Below, piece after piece: positions 50,734 to 59,279 of a stretch of DNA of 64,000 nucleotides. Under the pieces are notes generated by a model, which was not told the origin of the DNA, searched no databases, and saw nothing but the letters and a program-made list of their open reading frames with translations. Position 1 is the stretch's first letter. Each line of letters opens with the position of its first letter. This stretch comes from Acanthococcus lagerstroemiae (taxonomy: Eukaryota > Arthropoda > Insecta > Hemiptera > Eriococcidae), in the NCBI GenBank assembly GCA_031841125.1, contig CM063112.1, positions 65,740,057 to 65,804,056 on the forward strand, written 5' to 3'. The position numbers and the translations under genes are program-made.

Positions 50734-50797
50734 ACGAACATGAGGAACACAAACACGTAGACTAAACGAACATGAGGAACACAAACACGTAGACTAA
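50734..50797. repeat. Perfect 32-bp tandem duplication upstream of the left gene
   Basis: ACGAACATGAGGAACACAAA... occurs twice head to tail with 32-bp period and no mismatch, 31 bp upstream of the minus-strand ATG at 50,703. Being perfect, it is recent. It lies in the presumed promoter or 5' leader. Confidence 0.95.
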
Positions 50798-50915
50798 ACG
50801 TAGGCTAGTTACGCAGTAGTCATGTCATGATAATCTAAGAGCGACTAATAGTTCAAAGCAGATAAAGTAGCAACACTGAATTATTTCTGTAGGTAGGAGT
50901 GCTAATGTTGTGTGA

Positions 50916-51080
50916 TCTAAGGAGCAGAATAAATTATTCTCTAAATGTATGATAAATATCGTTGCTCATTTAAAGTTTTCCAGAATTGTTGAAAATGAAA
51001 TAAAAAATTTAAATATACCAGAAAATACTACTCGTAATCATGACGTCAGATTGAAGGAGTCCTTAAAATGTATTAATTAA
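50916..51080 (+). pseudogene. Truncated paralogue of the 51,098 gene
   Basis: An open stretch without a good start reads KCMINIVAHLKFSRIVENEI then KNLNIPEN and ends at TAA 51,078-51,080. It matches residues of the intact downstream gene (KLMVNIVAHL..., EIKDLN..., PIPEN). The N-terminal half is missing. The two lie 18 bp apart in the same orientation, so this is a tandem duplicate that decayed. Confidence 0.65.
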
Positions 51081-51097
51081 AATTTTTTATTACATAA

Positions 51098-51415
51098 ATG
51101 GAAGTGTATAAGAACTCTTCTATTGACTTGAAAGAATTTGATTTTGAAAGCTTTATACCATATTTCAAACAACCTATTGATTATACAAAATCAAATTATG
51201 AAACTCTAATGGACCCACTTTCAGATAAAATTCAACATTTATCTAAATCTAAACAAGTCAAGTATAAAAAATTAATGGTAAATATTGTAGCTCATTTGAG
51301 TGTTTTATCAAAAATGATAGAAAAAGAGATTAAAGATTTAAATAAGGTTAAACCTATACCAGAAAATGATTTAGAATCTGACATTGAAATTAATTATTTA
51401 CCTAATGGTGTTTAA
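51098..51415 (+). CDS. Small unknown protein, 105 aa
   Basis: An intact intronless frame: MEVYKNSSIDLKEFDFESFI, a Lys-rich middle (SKSKQVKYKKLMVNIVAHLS), an amphipathic helix (LSKMIEKEIKDLNKV) and an acidic end (ENDLESDIEINYLP). No signal peptide or membrane segment. A tandem paralogue remnant lies immediately upstream, showing that the coding sequence was once duplicated. It runs opposite to the minus-strand polymerase block, with the stop facing the acidic gene at 51,431. Family unknown. Location and AT-rich codon use tie it to the polymerase cluster. Confidence 0.6.
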   Translation: MEVYKNSSIDLKEFDFESFIPYFKQPIDYTKSNYETLMDPLSDKIQHLSKSKQVKYKKLMVNIVAHLSVLSKMIEKEIKDLNKVKPIPENDLESDIEINYLPNGV

Positions 51416-51430
51416 AATTTAAATGAAATT

Positions 51431-51711
51431 TTAGTCTGAATCATCTTCCATTAAATCCTCTTGTATTCCCTCATCAGGTTCTGCTTCTGAATCAGGGTCA
51501 GAAATAAAATCTTCAGGATCAAAACCATATAAAATGACTTAGGTCTACATTCATTTAAATTATTGAAATAATTTTCTGGGTCTGAATCATTTCCAGAATC
51601 ATCACTTTCATAATCAGGATCAGGGGGTTCATAAAATTCAAAATCATATAAATCTTCTAGATTATATTCTTCAGGATTGTTATTATAATCAATTAATATC
51701 TTCATTATCAT
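51431..51711 (-). CDS. Acidic small protein, frame-broken
   Basis: On the minus strand an Asp/Glu-rich frame includes NPEEYNLEDLYDFEFYEPPD and SDDSGNDSDPENYFNN. Near 51,535 the acidic composition jumps to the -1 frame (DPEDFISDPDSEAEPDEG) and ends at TAA 51,433-51,431. In the original frame it becomes hydrophobic (LILKILFLTL), which marks the break. The start is also uncertain: an ATG at about 51,720 begins an acidic but different frame. Net charge is strongly negative. Such small acidic proteins are common in dsDNA viruses and Polinton-like elements, but no function can be assigned. Confidence 0.5.
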
Positions 51712-51804
51712 TTTCCATTTTGTATTTATTTATTTTAAAAAAAATCAGTTTTTATTGGTAGCTATGTATAAGTTATGCAGCACTTACATTAAAATTTTTC
51801 TTTC

Positions 51805-52077
51805 TTAAAGGAACCATGTATAAAAATCTTCAGACAAATAAAATACGTCATCCTCATTATATCCTCTGTAATCATAATCAAGAGAATTGTAAAAATTAAA
51901 TTCTTCTTTGAAAAATGGTAATTGGAAGCAATTTTCCAAGTTTTCAATCGCTTTTGTTTTTTCTTTATTGAAAATTGATATTTCATAGAAAGTTTCAAGA
52001 TTTTTAAGTACTCTTATAAATTCAAAAAATTCTTCAGGGTTATCTTCTATAGTAATTTCAATATCTTCACAACACAT
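51805..52077 (-). CDS. Acidic small protein, 90 aa
   Basis: An intact frame from ATG 52,077: MCCEDIEITIEDNPEEFFEF, a helical middle (LKNLETFYEISIFNKEKTKA), and an aromatic-acidic end (NSLDYDYRGYNEDDVFYLSE). No known domain, no signal or membrane segment. It has the same strand and similar acidic/aromatic composition as the gene at 51,431-51,711 and may share origin or role with it. It lies downstream of the polymerase gene with a 475-bp AT-rich gap. Confidence 0.5.
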   Translation of the reverse strand: MCCEDIEITIEDNPEEFFEFIRVLKNLETFYEISIFNKEKTKAIENLENCFQLPFFKEEFNFYNSLDYDYRGYNEDDVFYLSEDFYTWFL

Positions 52078-52553
52078 AATTTCTTCCTGAATATTATTTT
52101 AAAATTTTGAACAAAGGTGGGTAAATAATTTTAAAAAATGCTTAATATTGTAAAAAGTATTCCATCAATGCATTTTTATGTTGAAGTAGGTACATCATAT
52201 TTCATCTTCATTTAGGAAATAAATTCCAATGTATAGAAAGCAAAATTTTTATATGTTAAAAAGGATGAAGTATCAAAATTATAAATTATTTTTTCAATTT
52301 CCCCTTTTGTAATCAAATTAACTTTTAAAATAATTTTTTTGACTGATTAAAAATATAATTTTCCATATAAATATAGGTACCTAATTATTGCATTTCAAAA
52401 CATTCCAAATAGATTTTTTATTGATATTATGAAACATAAAATTAAAAGGTTAGGATTGAAAGTACCTCAAAAATTAGTCTCAAAATAAAAAATTTTCTAG
52501 TGATGCAACATAGTGTCTTATCCTCTTTAATAAGTTAATTTTATTGCGCTTTC
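52078..52553. other. AT-rich spacer downstream of the polymerase gene
   Basis: No open frame of note on either strand. It would hold the 3' end of the polymerase transcript and the leader of the 51,805-52,077 gene. Nothing specific recognised. Confidence 0.4.
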
Positions 52554-55340
52554 CTAAGTAGTCACAATTGATTTACTAGTTGCTTTTCTCCCAAGATTTT
52601 TCAAATGCTCAATAAATTTATCTCTTGGTATTGTATTACAATAACCCCATGGTATTGTATCAGTTTGCCCATCAACCAAGCATCTTTTATCATCAAATGA
52701 ACTTAATCCTCTTTTATTCTGTTCAATGGTATAAATATTATGTTTTGTACTCCTTATCATTTTCTGTTTAATAGTCTTAGTTATTTTCTTTTCTAAACAT
52801 ATTTTATAATCATCATGAGTTATCTGATTTTTAACAATACTTTTCTTTACTCCTTTAGCTTTTTTCATTAGATCATCATTTGATGCAAAAACTTTATTAG
52901 AATATAATTTTGAAGCTAGTCCAATAAATTCCTCTAAAATTTTTCCATTCATCTCATCTTTAAACTTACCTAATACCTTTTTATTGACTTGTGGTAAACC
53001 ATAAATATTATCTTTTTTATAATCTGATGTATCAAATTCATCAATCATTCCTTTCATATTTTCATAAAAGTCTTCTGTTTTTACAGCAATGATTAATGAA
53101 TCAGTATCCGTATATAATAGTTTTATTCTATCTCCATATCTTTCCTTCAATCTATAATAAAAATCATACATTAATGTTTTTGAAATATCTAAAATAGCTA
53201 CTCCCACATAAATTGGTTGATTGAATTTTATTTCAGTTTTTCTCATTTGTACAGCTGCAAGATTTTTTCCAAAAAATGTTGATTTCTCAAAATTTGGTTT
53301 TGAAACATATTTTGTGTATTTATTACCTTCAGAAATTAATTTTATATCTACGTGCTTTCTAACATTCATCATTGTTCTTCCAAAAACAGAATTATTCATT
53401 AATTTAAAGAAATCTTTTTCAAAGTCATTCTTAGCTTTTTGTCTTAATTCAGTATTTTTTTCAATATACACTTTCATCCAATCAGATTGATCAAATTTTA
53501 TAACCCTATGTATTTTCTCCAATTTTAATCCTGCTTTAAGAGCCTGCTTAAGATTTAAGTAATGCAGAACATATTTCTTCTTATCATATAATGTAGTAAA
53601 TAATTTTGGAAGTTGATTATTATCAATTACATTCTCGGGACAATAAGGTAAATCAGAATGTTTGTCATGTAACTCTTTAGGATATTTCAAATCCACTTCA
53701 AAAAGATATCCAATTTTCTGATCATCTTTCATTTTTATAATTCTATTCTCATCAAAATATTCTGGATTCTTCCATTCAAATCCTCCATAAGGTAAATACT
53801 TACACATAGCCCATCCATATAAATTATTTGCATCCAAATATTGAATGAATACAGAATCCTTATTTTTATCAAATTTCTTTCCCATATATTTATTATTAGC
53901 CTTTGCATATCTATTTGAACATTGAGAAATTCCTCCTCGTTTAGCCCTTTCAAACATTAATAGCATATCCACATCAGTTAATAATTCCAATTTTTGTTTA
54001 GTAGTTTTCAGCATACAATCCCAAGCAAATCCAGGAGTTGTGTAATACCAAACTGGATCTAATTTATATATTCTAAGTGATGTTTCCCTAAAATTTTCCA
54101 TAATATCAGTTAGTAAGAGTACATCTATTATATTATATAACATTGTAAATTCTTTCATACTTTGAATATTAAAATACTTCCAAATTTCTTCTGCATAATA
54201 ATATTCTCCAGCATCAACATGCTCATCATTTAATAGATTATAAAAGTTTTCTTTCGAGGGTAATTTTGTTTTGTTATACTTTTCTAATGAATTCATATAA
54301 TCATATGGATAAGCTAATTTTTTACTTAATAATTTAAACAAATATTTTCTTTCCATTTCAGATAGGTTTTTAGCTACTTTTTCATTAAACCATCTCTTTA
54401 GGTTTTTAAAGTGACATCTTTTTAAATTTTTAGCCAACTCAGATAGGGAGCTTGATAAGAATTTATATGAATCTAAAAATCTCAACTCAATATTATAATT
54501 AATTATTTCACCTTTTGTATTCCTTATCCCAGAATCATATTTTATAATTTTAGAAAATGATATATATTTTTCTTCATTATTTGGGATTAATTTAATATTA
54601 TTATAATCCTCTCCAAATTCTTTAACAAATAAATGAGCATCATATCCAGAAAAATTATGAAAATAAATAGGAATAAATCTGGGAACTTTATAATTAAGAT
54701 TACAGTTACTATGAGCTGCTCCTCTATATTCCCCAGTTAAATGATCATGATCTCGAACTTTCATTTTATTTAAAACCTCACTTGCTCGTGCAGTATCAAC
54801 TAACTGTTTTAATTTTGAAAGTTCATCATTGAGTTCTTTTTTTCTATCTTCATCTTCAATCTTCAATAAAATACTACAAATAATATCAATTTTTTTATTC
54901 CATACTCGAATTTCTTTTTCCACAAGAGGTGGAGTATCTTCAAGTTTTCTTTCACAGATATGACATGTTTTAGAGTATTTATATTCCATCTTTTGTGTCT
55001 CAGATAATTCTTTCATTTTCATTTTCTTATCTAAATATTCCCTCGCAATAAATAATACATCTTCTTTTAATTTTTCATATAATTTCTTTGGAGCATCTAA
55101 ACCAAAATATTCAAATAGATTCTCTTTAATTTCTCCATTAGAATACTTAATATAATAAACAAAACTAATTGGAAAATGTCTCTGAAGTTTTATTGTATAA
55201 GATTCATACTTTTCAACTTCTTCTTTAGTTTTATTCAATTTTTTACTTAGTTTTTCAATCTTAACATTCAATTCTCTTGCTTGATTAAGCTTCTTTATAA
55301 GACTCTCAAAATCAGCATATATAGCAAATGGAGCTTTCAT
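52554..55340 (-). CDS. polB: Family B DNA polymerase (protein-primed type), exonuclease and polymerase domains
   Basis: 928-residue intact frame. Exonuclease motifs: YADFES (Asp10, Glu12), HNFSGYDAHLF (Asp234) and YNIIDVLLL (Asp406). Between Exo I and II lies an endonuclease-VII-like zinc domain: CHIC at 126-129, VRDHDHLTGEYRGAAH at 195-210, then Cys213. Polymerase motif A: YLDANNLYG (Asp503). Motif B: KLMNNSVFG (646-654, Phe where Tyr is usual). Motif C: YTDTDS (Asp745, Asp747). It ends with a FDDKRCLVDG region typical of Polinton/Maverick and adintovirus-like polymerases. All catalytic residues are present. Such enzymes copy linear DNA from a protein primer. The natural N-terminal part is in another frame at 55,355-56,745. 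The ATG at 55,340 is an internal methionine just before Exo I, not necessarily the true start. Confidence 0.93.
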   Translation of the reverse strand: MKAPFAIYADFESLIKKLNQARELNVKIEKLSKKLNKTKEEVEKYESYTIKLQRHFPISFVYYIKYSNGEIKENLFEYFGLDAPKKLYEKLKEDVLFIAREYLDKKMKMKELSETQKMEYKYSKTCHICERKLEDTPPLVEKEIRVWNKKIDIICSILLKIEDEDRKKELNDELSKLKQLVDTARASEVLNKMKVRDHDHLTGEYRGAAHSNCNLNYKVPRFIPIYFHNFSGYDAHLFVKEFGEDYNNIKLIPNNEEKYISFSKIIKYDSGIRNTKGEIINYNIELRFLDSYKFLSSSLSELAKNLKRCHFKNLKRWFNEKVAKNLSEMERKYLFKLLSKKLAYPYDYMNSLEKYNKTKLPSKENFYNLLNDEHVDAGEYYYAEEIWKYFNIQSMKEFTMLYNIIDVLLLTDIMENFRETSLRIYKLDPVWYYTTPGFAWDCMLKTTKQKLELLTDVDMLLMFERAKRGGISQCSNRYAKANNKYMGKKFDKNKDSVFIQYLDANNLYGWAMCKYLPYGGFEWKNPEYFDENRIIKMKDDQKIGYLFEVDLKYPKELHDKHSDLPYCPENVIDNNQLPKLFTTLYDKKKYVLHYLNLKQALKAGLKLEKIHRVIKFDQSDWMKVYIEKNTELRQKAKNDFEKDFFKLMNNSVFGRTMMNVRKHVDIKLISEGNKYTKYVSKPNFEKSTFFGKNLAAVQMRKTEIKFNQPIYVGVAILDISKTLMYDFYYRLKERYGDRIKLLYTDTDSLIIAVKTEDFYENMKGMIDEFDTSDYKKDNIYGLPQVNKKVLGKFKDEMNGKILEEFIGLASKLYSNKVFASNDDLMKKAKGVKKSIVKNQITHDDYKICLEKKITKTIKQKMIRSTKHNIYTIEQNKRGLSSFDDKRCLVDGQTDTIPWGYCNTIPRDKFIEHLKNLGRKATSKSIVTT

Positions 55341-55354
55341 TGAATGATTATAAT

Positions 55355-56542
55355 TTATTTTAATTCAACAATATTATCTGCTTTATTAGGTAAAATTACT
55401 TTGACAGGTTTATTCAATCCACAATAATTTTTATGATCAGATAATATTTTTTCACATGGAAAACTATTTAAACACATTTTACAAAGATATCTCTTCTTAC
55501 AATTTTGGGTAACTTGTTTCCCTACTAATTTCCATAAATCTTTAATCAGACAGTAATGAGAATTTCCTGAATTATCTTTAAGAAATAGTAAATCAATATG
55601 ATTTTTCTTTTCATCCTTTGTTATATCTGATAAAGGTTGAATTTTGTATTGATTATTATGATGATATATGTTAATAGATAAACCTCCTTCAATTAAATTG
55701 AGATTATTAACTCTATTCACAAATTTATTATTATTTTGAACTTTCATTGGAAATTCAATCCCTTCTAAAGCTTTATCAAAAATATGTTCATATTTTTTAT
55801 ATTTAGCTACTCTTTGTGGATCTTTATCTACTGGAAATAGACCGCCTAAAATGGACCATAAATAACATTTATTATCATTCTCATTTTTAATGTTTATGAT
55901 AGCTTTCTTACTTGCTAGAATTTTGGGGAGTTCAATGTAAGAACCAGCTCTAAGCGGATCATACCTATTTATATTAATTCTAAAACTATTAATTGATATT
56001 AAAACCCATTGAGTACCCTCTAAATTATCCTGTATATTTTCATGTCTTCCTATTATATAGTCTATAACATTATCATACATCTCATCCAAGTTTGATTCAC
56101 GAAGAAATATGTAATTTGTAGTTTGTAAATGCATTGTATCAGTCTCAATGGTTTCTGTATGACCTCTTCTTTCATAGGTTGCACTTACACAAAAATTAGC
56201 TCTAATTCCATCATGTAAATGTATCCATTTTTTAAGAAGTCCAAAAGTAGGTTTTTTCATAATATCTAAAAACTCTTTTAAGTCTTGAATTTCCCATTCA
56301 TTTTGAATTTCAAATTGTATATGTCTACTTCTAAAATTTTCATCTACAACCCTTGGTCTAATTTTTAAATCATTCTCTCTCCTATTTGATCCAAATATAT
56401 CTTCATTATTATCTTCAAACTTGAATGGAGTTCCAGTAAGCCATGTATTTACTTCCTCCTTTGTCAATGTGAAAGTAATTTCCAATATATTTGGATCAGG
56501 TAATCTGGATTGAGTTAATTTTGGTAATAATATGAAATACAA
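55355..56542 (-). CDS. N-terminal region of the family B DNA polymerase, separate frame
   Basis: 395-residue frame ending at TAA 55,357-55,355, with the polymerase frame one base back (-1). In relatives this region is fused to the polymerase: NMR-like strands early, then SYIELPKILASKKAIINIKN, NKCYLWSILGGLFP (a cysteine-containing segment seen in Polinton-type polymerases) and a zinc finger RYLCKMCLNSFPCEKILSDH followed by Cys. The start shown is not the true one: the same frame is open upstream to about 56,640, and after another -1 change a further frame leads to an ATG at 56,745 (MNSKNQVLISV). The whole gene would then span 56,745-52,554, close to 1,400 codons, with two frame breaks. Whether these are mutations, programmed shifts or assembly errors is open. 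Confidence 0.8.
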   Translation of the reverse strand: MYFILLPKLTQSRLPDPNILEITFTLTKEEVNTWLTGTPFKFEDNNEDIFGSNRRENDLKIRPRVVDENFRSRHIQFEIQNEWEIQDLKEFLDIMKKPTFGLLKKWIHLHDGIRANFCVSATYERRGHTETIETDTMHLQTTNYIFLRESNLDEMYDNVIDYIIGRHENIQDNLEGTQWVLISINSFRININRYDPLRAGSYIELPKILASKKAIINIKNENDNKCYLWSILGGLFPVDKDPQRVAKYKKYEHIFDKALEGIEFPMKVQNNNKFVNRVNNLNLIEGGLSINIYHHNNQYKIQPLSDITKDEKKNHIDLLFLKDNSGNSHYCLIKDLWKLVGKQVTQNCKKRYLCKMCLNSFPCEKILSDHKNYCGLNKPVKVILPNKADNIVELK

Positions 56543-56790
56543 TTCATTTAACTTTTCAACTACTTCTCTTCCTCTAAAAGCTATAAAAATTCTATACTTT
56601 CTTAAATAGTGTTCTATTTGTCTTGTTGTTTTATTTGATAGAAATTATGCACTTTAAAAAACTGAATCCATTGAGCAATACTTGTATCTCTTTTTCCACT
56701 CTCATTTTGTATAACACTTATTAAAACTTGATTTTTAGAATTCATTTTTAAATTGTATTTAATAAGGAAAAAAATTTAATAAGAATATTT

Positions 56791-57243
56791 TTATTTTTCA
56801 TTGAGAAGATTATAATGAGATTTTGTTTTTAAATGTGCTTTGTAAGATACAGAATTTATGACTTTACCACAAGTACATATCATTAGGTTTTTTCTTTTTT
56901 CATAATCTTTTTTCAAATTTTCTTTCATTTTTTCTTGATTTCTGTTATAGTATTCTTTAAATAATGTGTTCTTACATTCTTTACACCAGTTTTGATTTCT
57001 AGCAAATTCTTCTATATTTTTATTATTTTTACATTTAGTGCAATATTTTCCATTTTCAAGCAAATGTATTGTAAGCATTAACTTTTGTAAAAATTCATCA
57101 ACATTATATTCTTTAAAAGTTGATCCTTTTTCTGTTAACATTTTGTTAATAGCTTTACTATTCTCTGAATCTGACATAGTTGACTTACAAGTATCACGTA
57201 AAATATAATCACTAGTTGACGCGAGTGTATCAACAAGTTCCAT
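56791..57243 (-). CDS. Zinc-binding protein, 150 aa, two zinc sites
   Basis: Intact frame. A zinc ribbon, KYCTKCKNNKNIEEFARNQN then CKEC (Cys68, 71, 87, 90), is followed by a basic tail-helix (KEYYNRNQEKMKENLKKDYE). This is the same arrangement as the N-terminal zinc site of HNH/GIY-YIG endonucleases and small proteins of phages and large DNA viruses. A second site, CTCGKVINSVSYKAHLKTKS with His (Cys123, 125, His137, 143), resembles the C.CG...H....H fingers of giant viruses and Polinton-like elements. No nuclease motif follows. A DNA-binding role is inferred. It sits 46 bp upstream of the polymerase ATG at 56,745 in the same direction, so it may be co-expressed. Confidence 0.7.
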   Translation of the reverse strand: MELVDTLASTSDYILRDTCKSTMSDSENSKAINKMLTEKGSTFKEYNVDEFLQKLMLTIHLLENGKYCTKCKNNKNIEEFARNQNWCKECKNTLFKEYYNRNQEKMKENLKKDYEKRKNLMICTCGKVINSVSYKAHLKTKSHYNLLNEK

Positions 57244-57590
57244 CTTAACCTTTAACTAATACAGCAACTTGTATAAGATGGTTATATACAACTAGGTATT
57301 TAAAAGAAATAAATTTTAATAAGAATTTAATAAGGAAAAAACCTTCCTAAAATAGGCATAAAACCATCCTAAAACCATCCTAAAATACGTCTAAATTAGA
57401 CTCAAATTACGTCTGAATTAAAATTCCATTCAATTTACATCCAAATTAGGTTCAAATTATGTCTGCATTACGTTCAAATTATATTTGATGAATAAACCTT
57501 CACAAAATAGACATAAAACCTTCTCAAATTCGACATGAAATCTTAATAGAATATTAATGTTACTAGCATGAGTAGATCCATACCTATGTA
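57244..57590. repeat. AT-rich spacer with diverged short repeats
   Basis: Between 57,340 and 57,540, words such as AAAACCATCCTAAAA (three successive copies) and AAATTACGTCTGAATTA / AAATTATGTCTGCATTA / GTTCAAATTATA recur in the same orientation. They are too diverged for a microsatellite. Clustered direct repeats between genes could be binding sites (iteron- or promoter-like) or decayed minisatellite. No gene. Confidence 0.5.
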
Positions 57591-57591
57591 T

Positions 57592-58186
57592 TCAATTTTG
57601 TTGTATGATAGTAGCATCATTACTTAGACTAGGAACATTCACAGTTGTAATTTTCTTGATATTATTAAATCTAGGTCCTTTTCTAGGATCAGATTTCATT
57701 TGTTTCAATTCATCACGAGTTAATTCTTTAGTTCCTATTTCTGAAAATATAGGCTTGAAATCATCATGAAATTTAATATCTTTCAAAGTTTTCGTCATAT
57801 ATTTTGATATTTTTTTATCTTTAGAATCTACAATAATTGTTGAGAAAACATTATTTAGTTCTTCAATTCCAGAATTATCATTATGCTTTTCAGCTTGAGA
57901 TTTTATAATTTTTTTATATTTTTCCTCTCTCTCAAGTAGATTCTCTATCAATTCTTGATTCTTAAAATTGGCATACTTATAAATATCTGAAGTCATACGT
58001 GTTTGTTGTAGAGCTATAAAGAACTGTTTCATAATAATTTTCATATTGGTATTTATATTTTTTAATCCATCAATAGCTTGAATTATTCTCTCTAAATTAC
58101 TTTCCTCATCTCTTATCAATTCTTCTAATTCTTTATTTTTTGAAAAATATTCTATCTAGACCTTCTAGCTCAACTTTTGAGGGCAT
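57592..58186 (-). CDS. Coiled-coil protein of unknown function, N-terminal frame change
   Basis: The main frame (58,119-57,592, 175 codons) is rich in Glu/Lys heptads (ESNLERIIQAIDGLKNIN, ENLLEREEKYKKIIKSQAEK) and ends with a Ser/Thr-rich tail (VNVPSLSNDATIIQQN). Upstream the frame stays open to the left of an A6 run near 58,140. There it joins, after a +1 change, a frame with the only good ATG, at 58,186 (MPSKVELEGLDRIFF). The first 16 or so codons are therefore out of frame in this sequence. No membrane segment. It faces the plus-strand HTH gene across the TATGG repeat, so the two may share a bidirectional promoter. The function is unknown; a structural or scaffold role is only a guess. Confidence 0.6.
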
Positions 58187-58242
58187 GTATCTTTTTATTT
58201 GGCTTTCCATTTATTAGAATAAAATTTTATATTTTTTATATT

Positions 58243-58380
58243 GTATGGTGAGGTAAGGTATGGTATGGTATGGTATGGTATGGTATGGTATGGTATGGTA
58301 TGGTATGGTAAATAAGGTATGGTAAGGTACAGTAATATGGTATTGAAATAAGGTAATATTGTATGGAAGTATGGTATGGT
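58243..58380. repeat. (TATGG)n array between divergent genes
   Basis: About eleven perfect TATGG units at 58,257-58,311, followed by imperfect GGTAA/GGTAT words to 58,380. It occupies the head-to-head intergenic gap between the coiled-coil gene (minus) and the HTH gene (plus). On its position alone it is a candidate promoter or replication region. It may equally be a neutral microsatellite. Confidence 0.9.
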
Positions 58381-58405
58381 AAAAATAAAAATTTTATATA
58401 AATAA

Positions 58406-58801
58406 ATGACTCCTAACGAGCTGGTTCAAATATTAAAAGAATACAACTTCAAGAAAAATAGCGTGAGAAGTTTTTCTTTGAAATATAAAATAACTGAAAA
58501 GACTATTTTAAAATATTTAAAAGAGTATAAAATACCCTACAATAATAGGAAAATAAGTTATGAAATGAGCCGAAATTGTCTTGGTCAATACACATTTAAG
58601 AATGATACAAATAACATTACTCATAAATCCTGTCAAAATTCAAGTCAACCTAATAGTGATACTAAAAATAAAAATAAGACTAGTTCTACACAACAATCTT
58701 CCAGTCAATCAGTAAACCACAATTATCAAAATAAAAAAAGTACTGGTAGTGTAAAAAATTTCACTGAATTTAATAAAAAATATGAGAAGTTTTTTTCATA
58801 G
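58406..58801 (+). CDS. Helix-turn-helix DNA-binding protein, 131 aa
   Basis: Intact, intronless frame. Residues 1-50 (MTPNELVQILKEYNFKKNSV, then FSLKYKITEKTILKYLKEYK and IPYNNRK) form an N-terminal tri-helical HTH of the kind seen in sigma-like/Psq-like and transposon or viral regulators: helix, turn at KYKITEKT, recognition helix ILKYLKEY, basic wing. The rest is low-complexity Asn/Ser/Gln/Lys (NSSQPNSDTKNKNKTSSTQQ) with a short basic-aromatic end (FNKKYEKFF). It is the only plus-strand gene at the right of the cluster and faces away from the polymerase block. Likely a regulator or replication-site binder, inferred from fold only. Confidence 0.65.
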   Translation: MTPNELVQILKEYNFKKNSVRSFSLKYKITEKTILKYLKEYKIPYNNRKISYEMSRNCLGQYTFKNDTNNITHKSCQNSSQPNSDTKNKNKTSSTQQSSSQSVNHNYQNKKSTGSVKNFTEFNKKYEKFFS

Positions 58802-59279
58802 CCTTGAAAATTGTTAATATACAATACTCACAACAAAATTTGTTAAAGAATTAAGAAAGCAAAATTGATACTTTTAGCGCTTCTCGTGAAACTTGGAATA
58901 ATCATAAAATTGACAACATTAGAGCGCTCCATGCGGAGAAAACTGAAAATGTTTTCGCTTTCGAGTTGACGTCATACTTATTCGGAATATTCGACCTTGT
59001 GTCTGGGTATATTGCGCGATGTAGATGTTTTTGTTCTGGTTGGTCGTTTCTTAGTTTAGATTTCTCGAAGCTTTGTTCAGCTTGTTGAGAAATTCTCGTT
59101 TCTTATTGTTGGAATTATTTCAATACAGAAATCACGTTTCTTAATTAAATCTACGTTTCTCGAAAACTTTTATTATTTTGTTTCCTGCGGAAGTACTCGT
59201 CGACTCTGGTTCGATCTTGTGCACGACTGAAGTACACGACGGAACGTTTGTACTCTGTACTGGAGACTCGATTTGGAAC
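58802..59279. promoter_or_regulatory. Likely 5' region of the four-exon gene
   Basis: After the HTH gene's stop the sequence becomes less AT-rich and loses the style of the cluster. It includes AGCGCTTCTCGTGAAAC and TTAGAGCGCTCC, each with AGCGC. No TATA box is assigned. This should contain the promoter and 5' UTR of the gene whose ATG is at 59,280. Confidence 0.35.

Noticed and set aside
51789..51998. Minus-strand frame of 69 codons
   Set aside because: Overlaps the better acidic 90-residue frame in another phase and is Lys/Phe-rich without features.
53221..53953. Open frames on the plus strand (53,221-53,490) and in another minus frame (53,953-53,735)
   Set aside because: They are shadows of the polymerase gene.
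58243..58380. TATGG array considered as telomeric repeat
   Set aside because: The unit does not match arthropod TTAGG-type telomeres and the array is short and lies between genes.
54000..58800. Search for Polinton integrase, packaging ATPase, capsid proteins or protease
   Set aside because: No frame with DDE integrase, Walker motifs in an ATPase context or capsid-like length was found in the cluster; the integrase at 30 kb belongs to a different TIR element.
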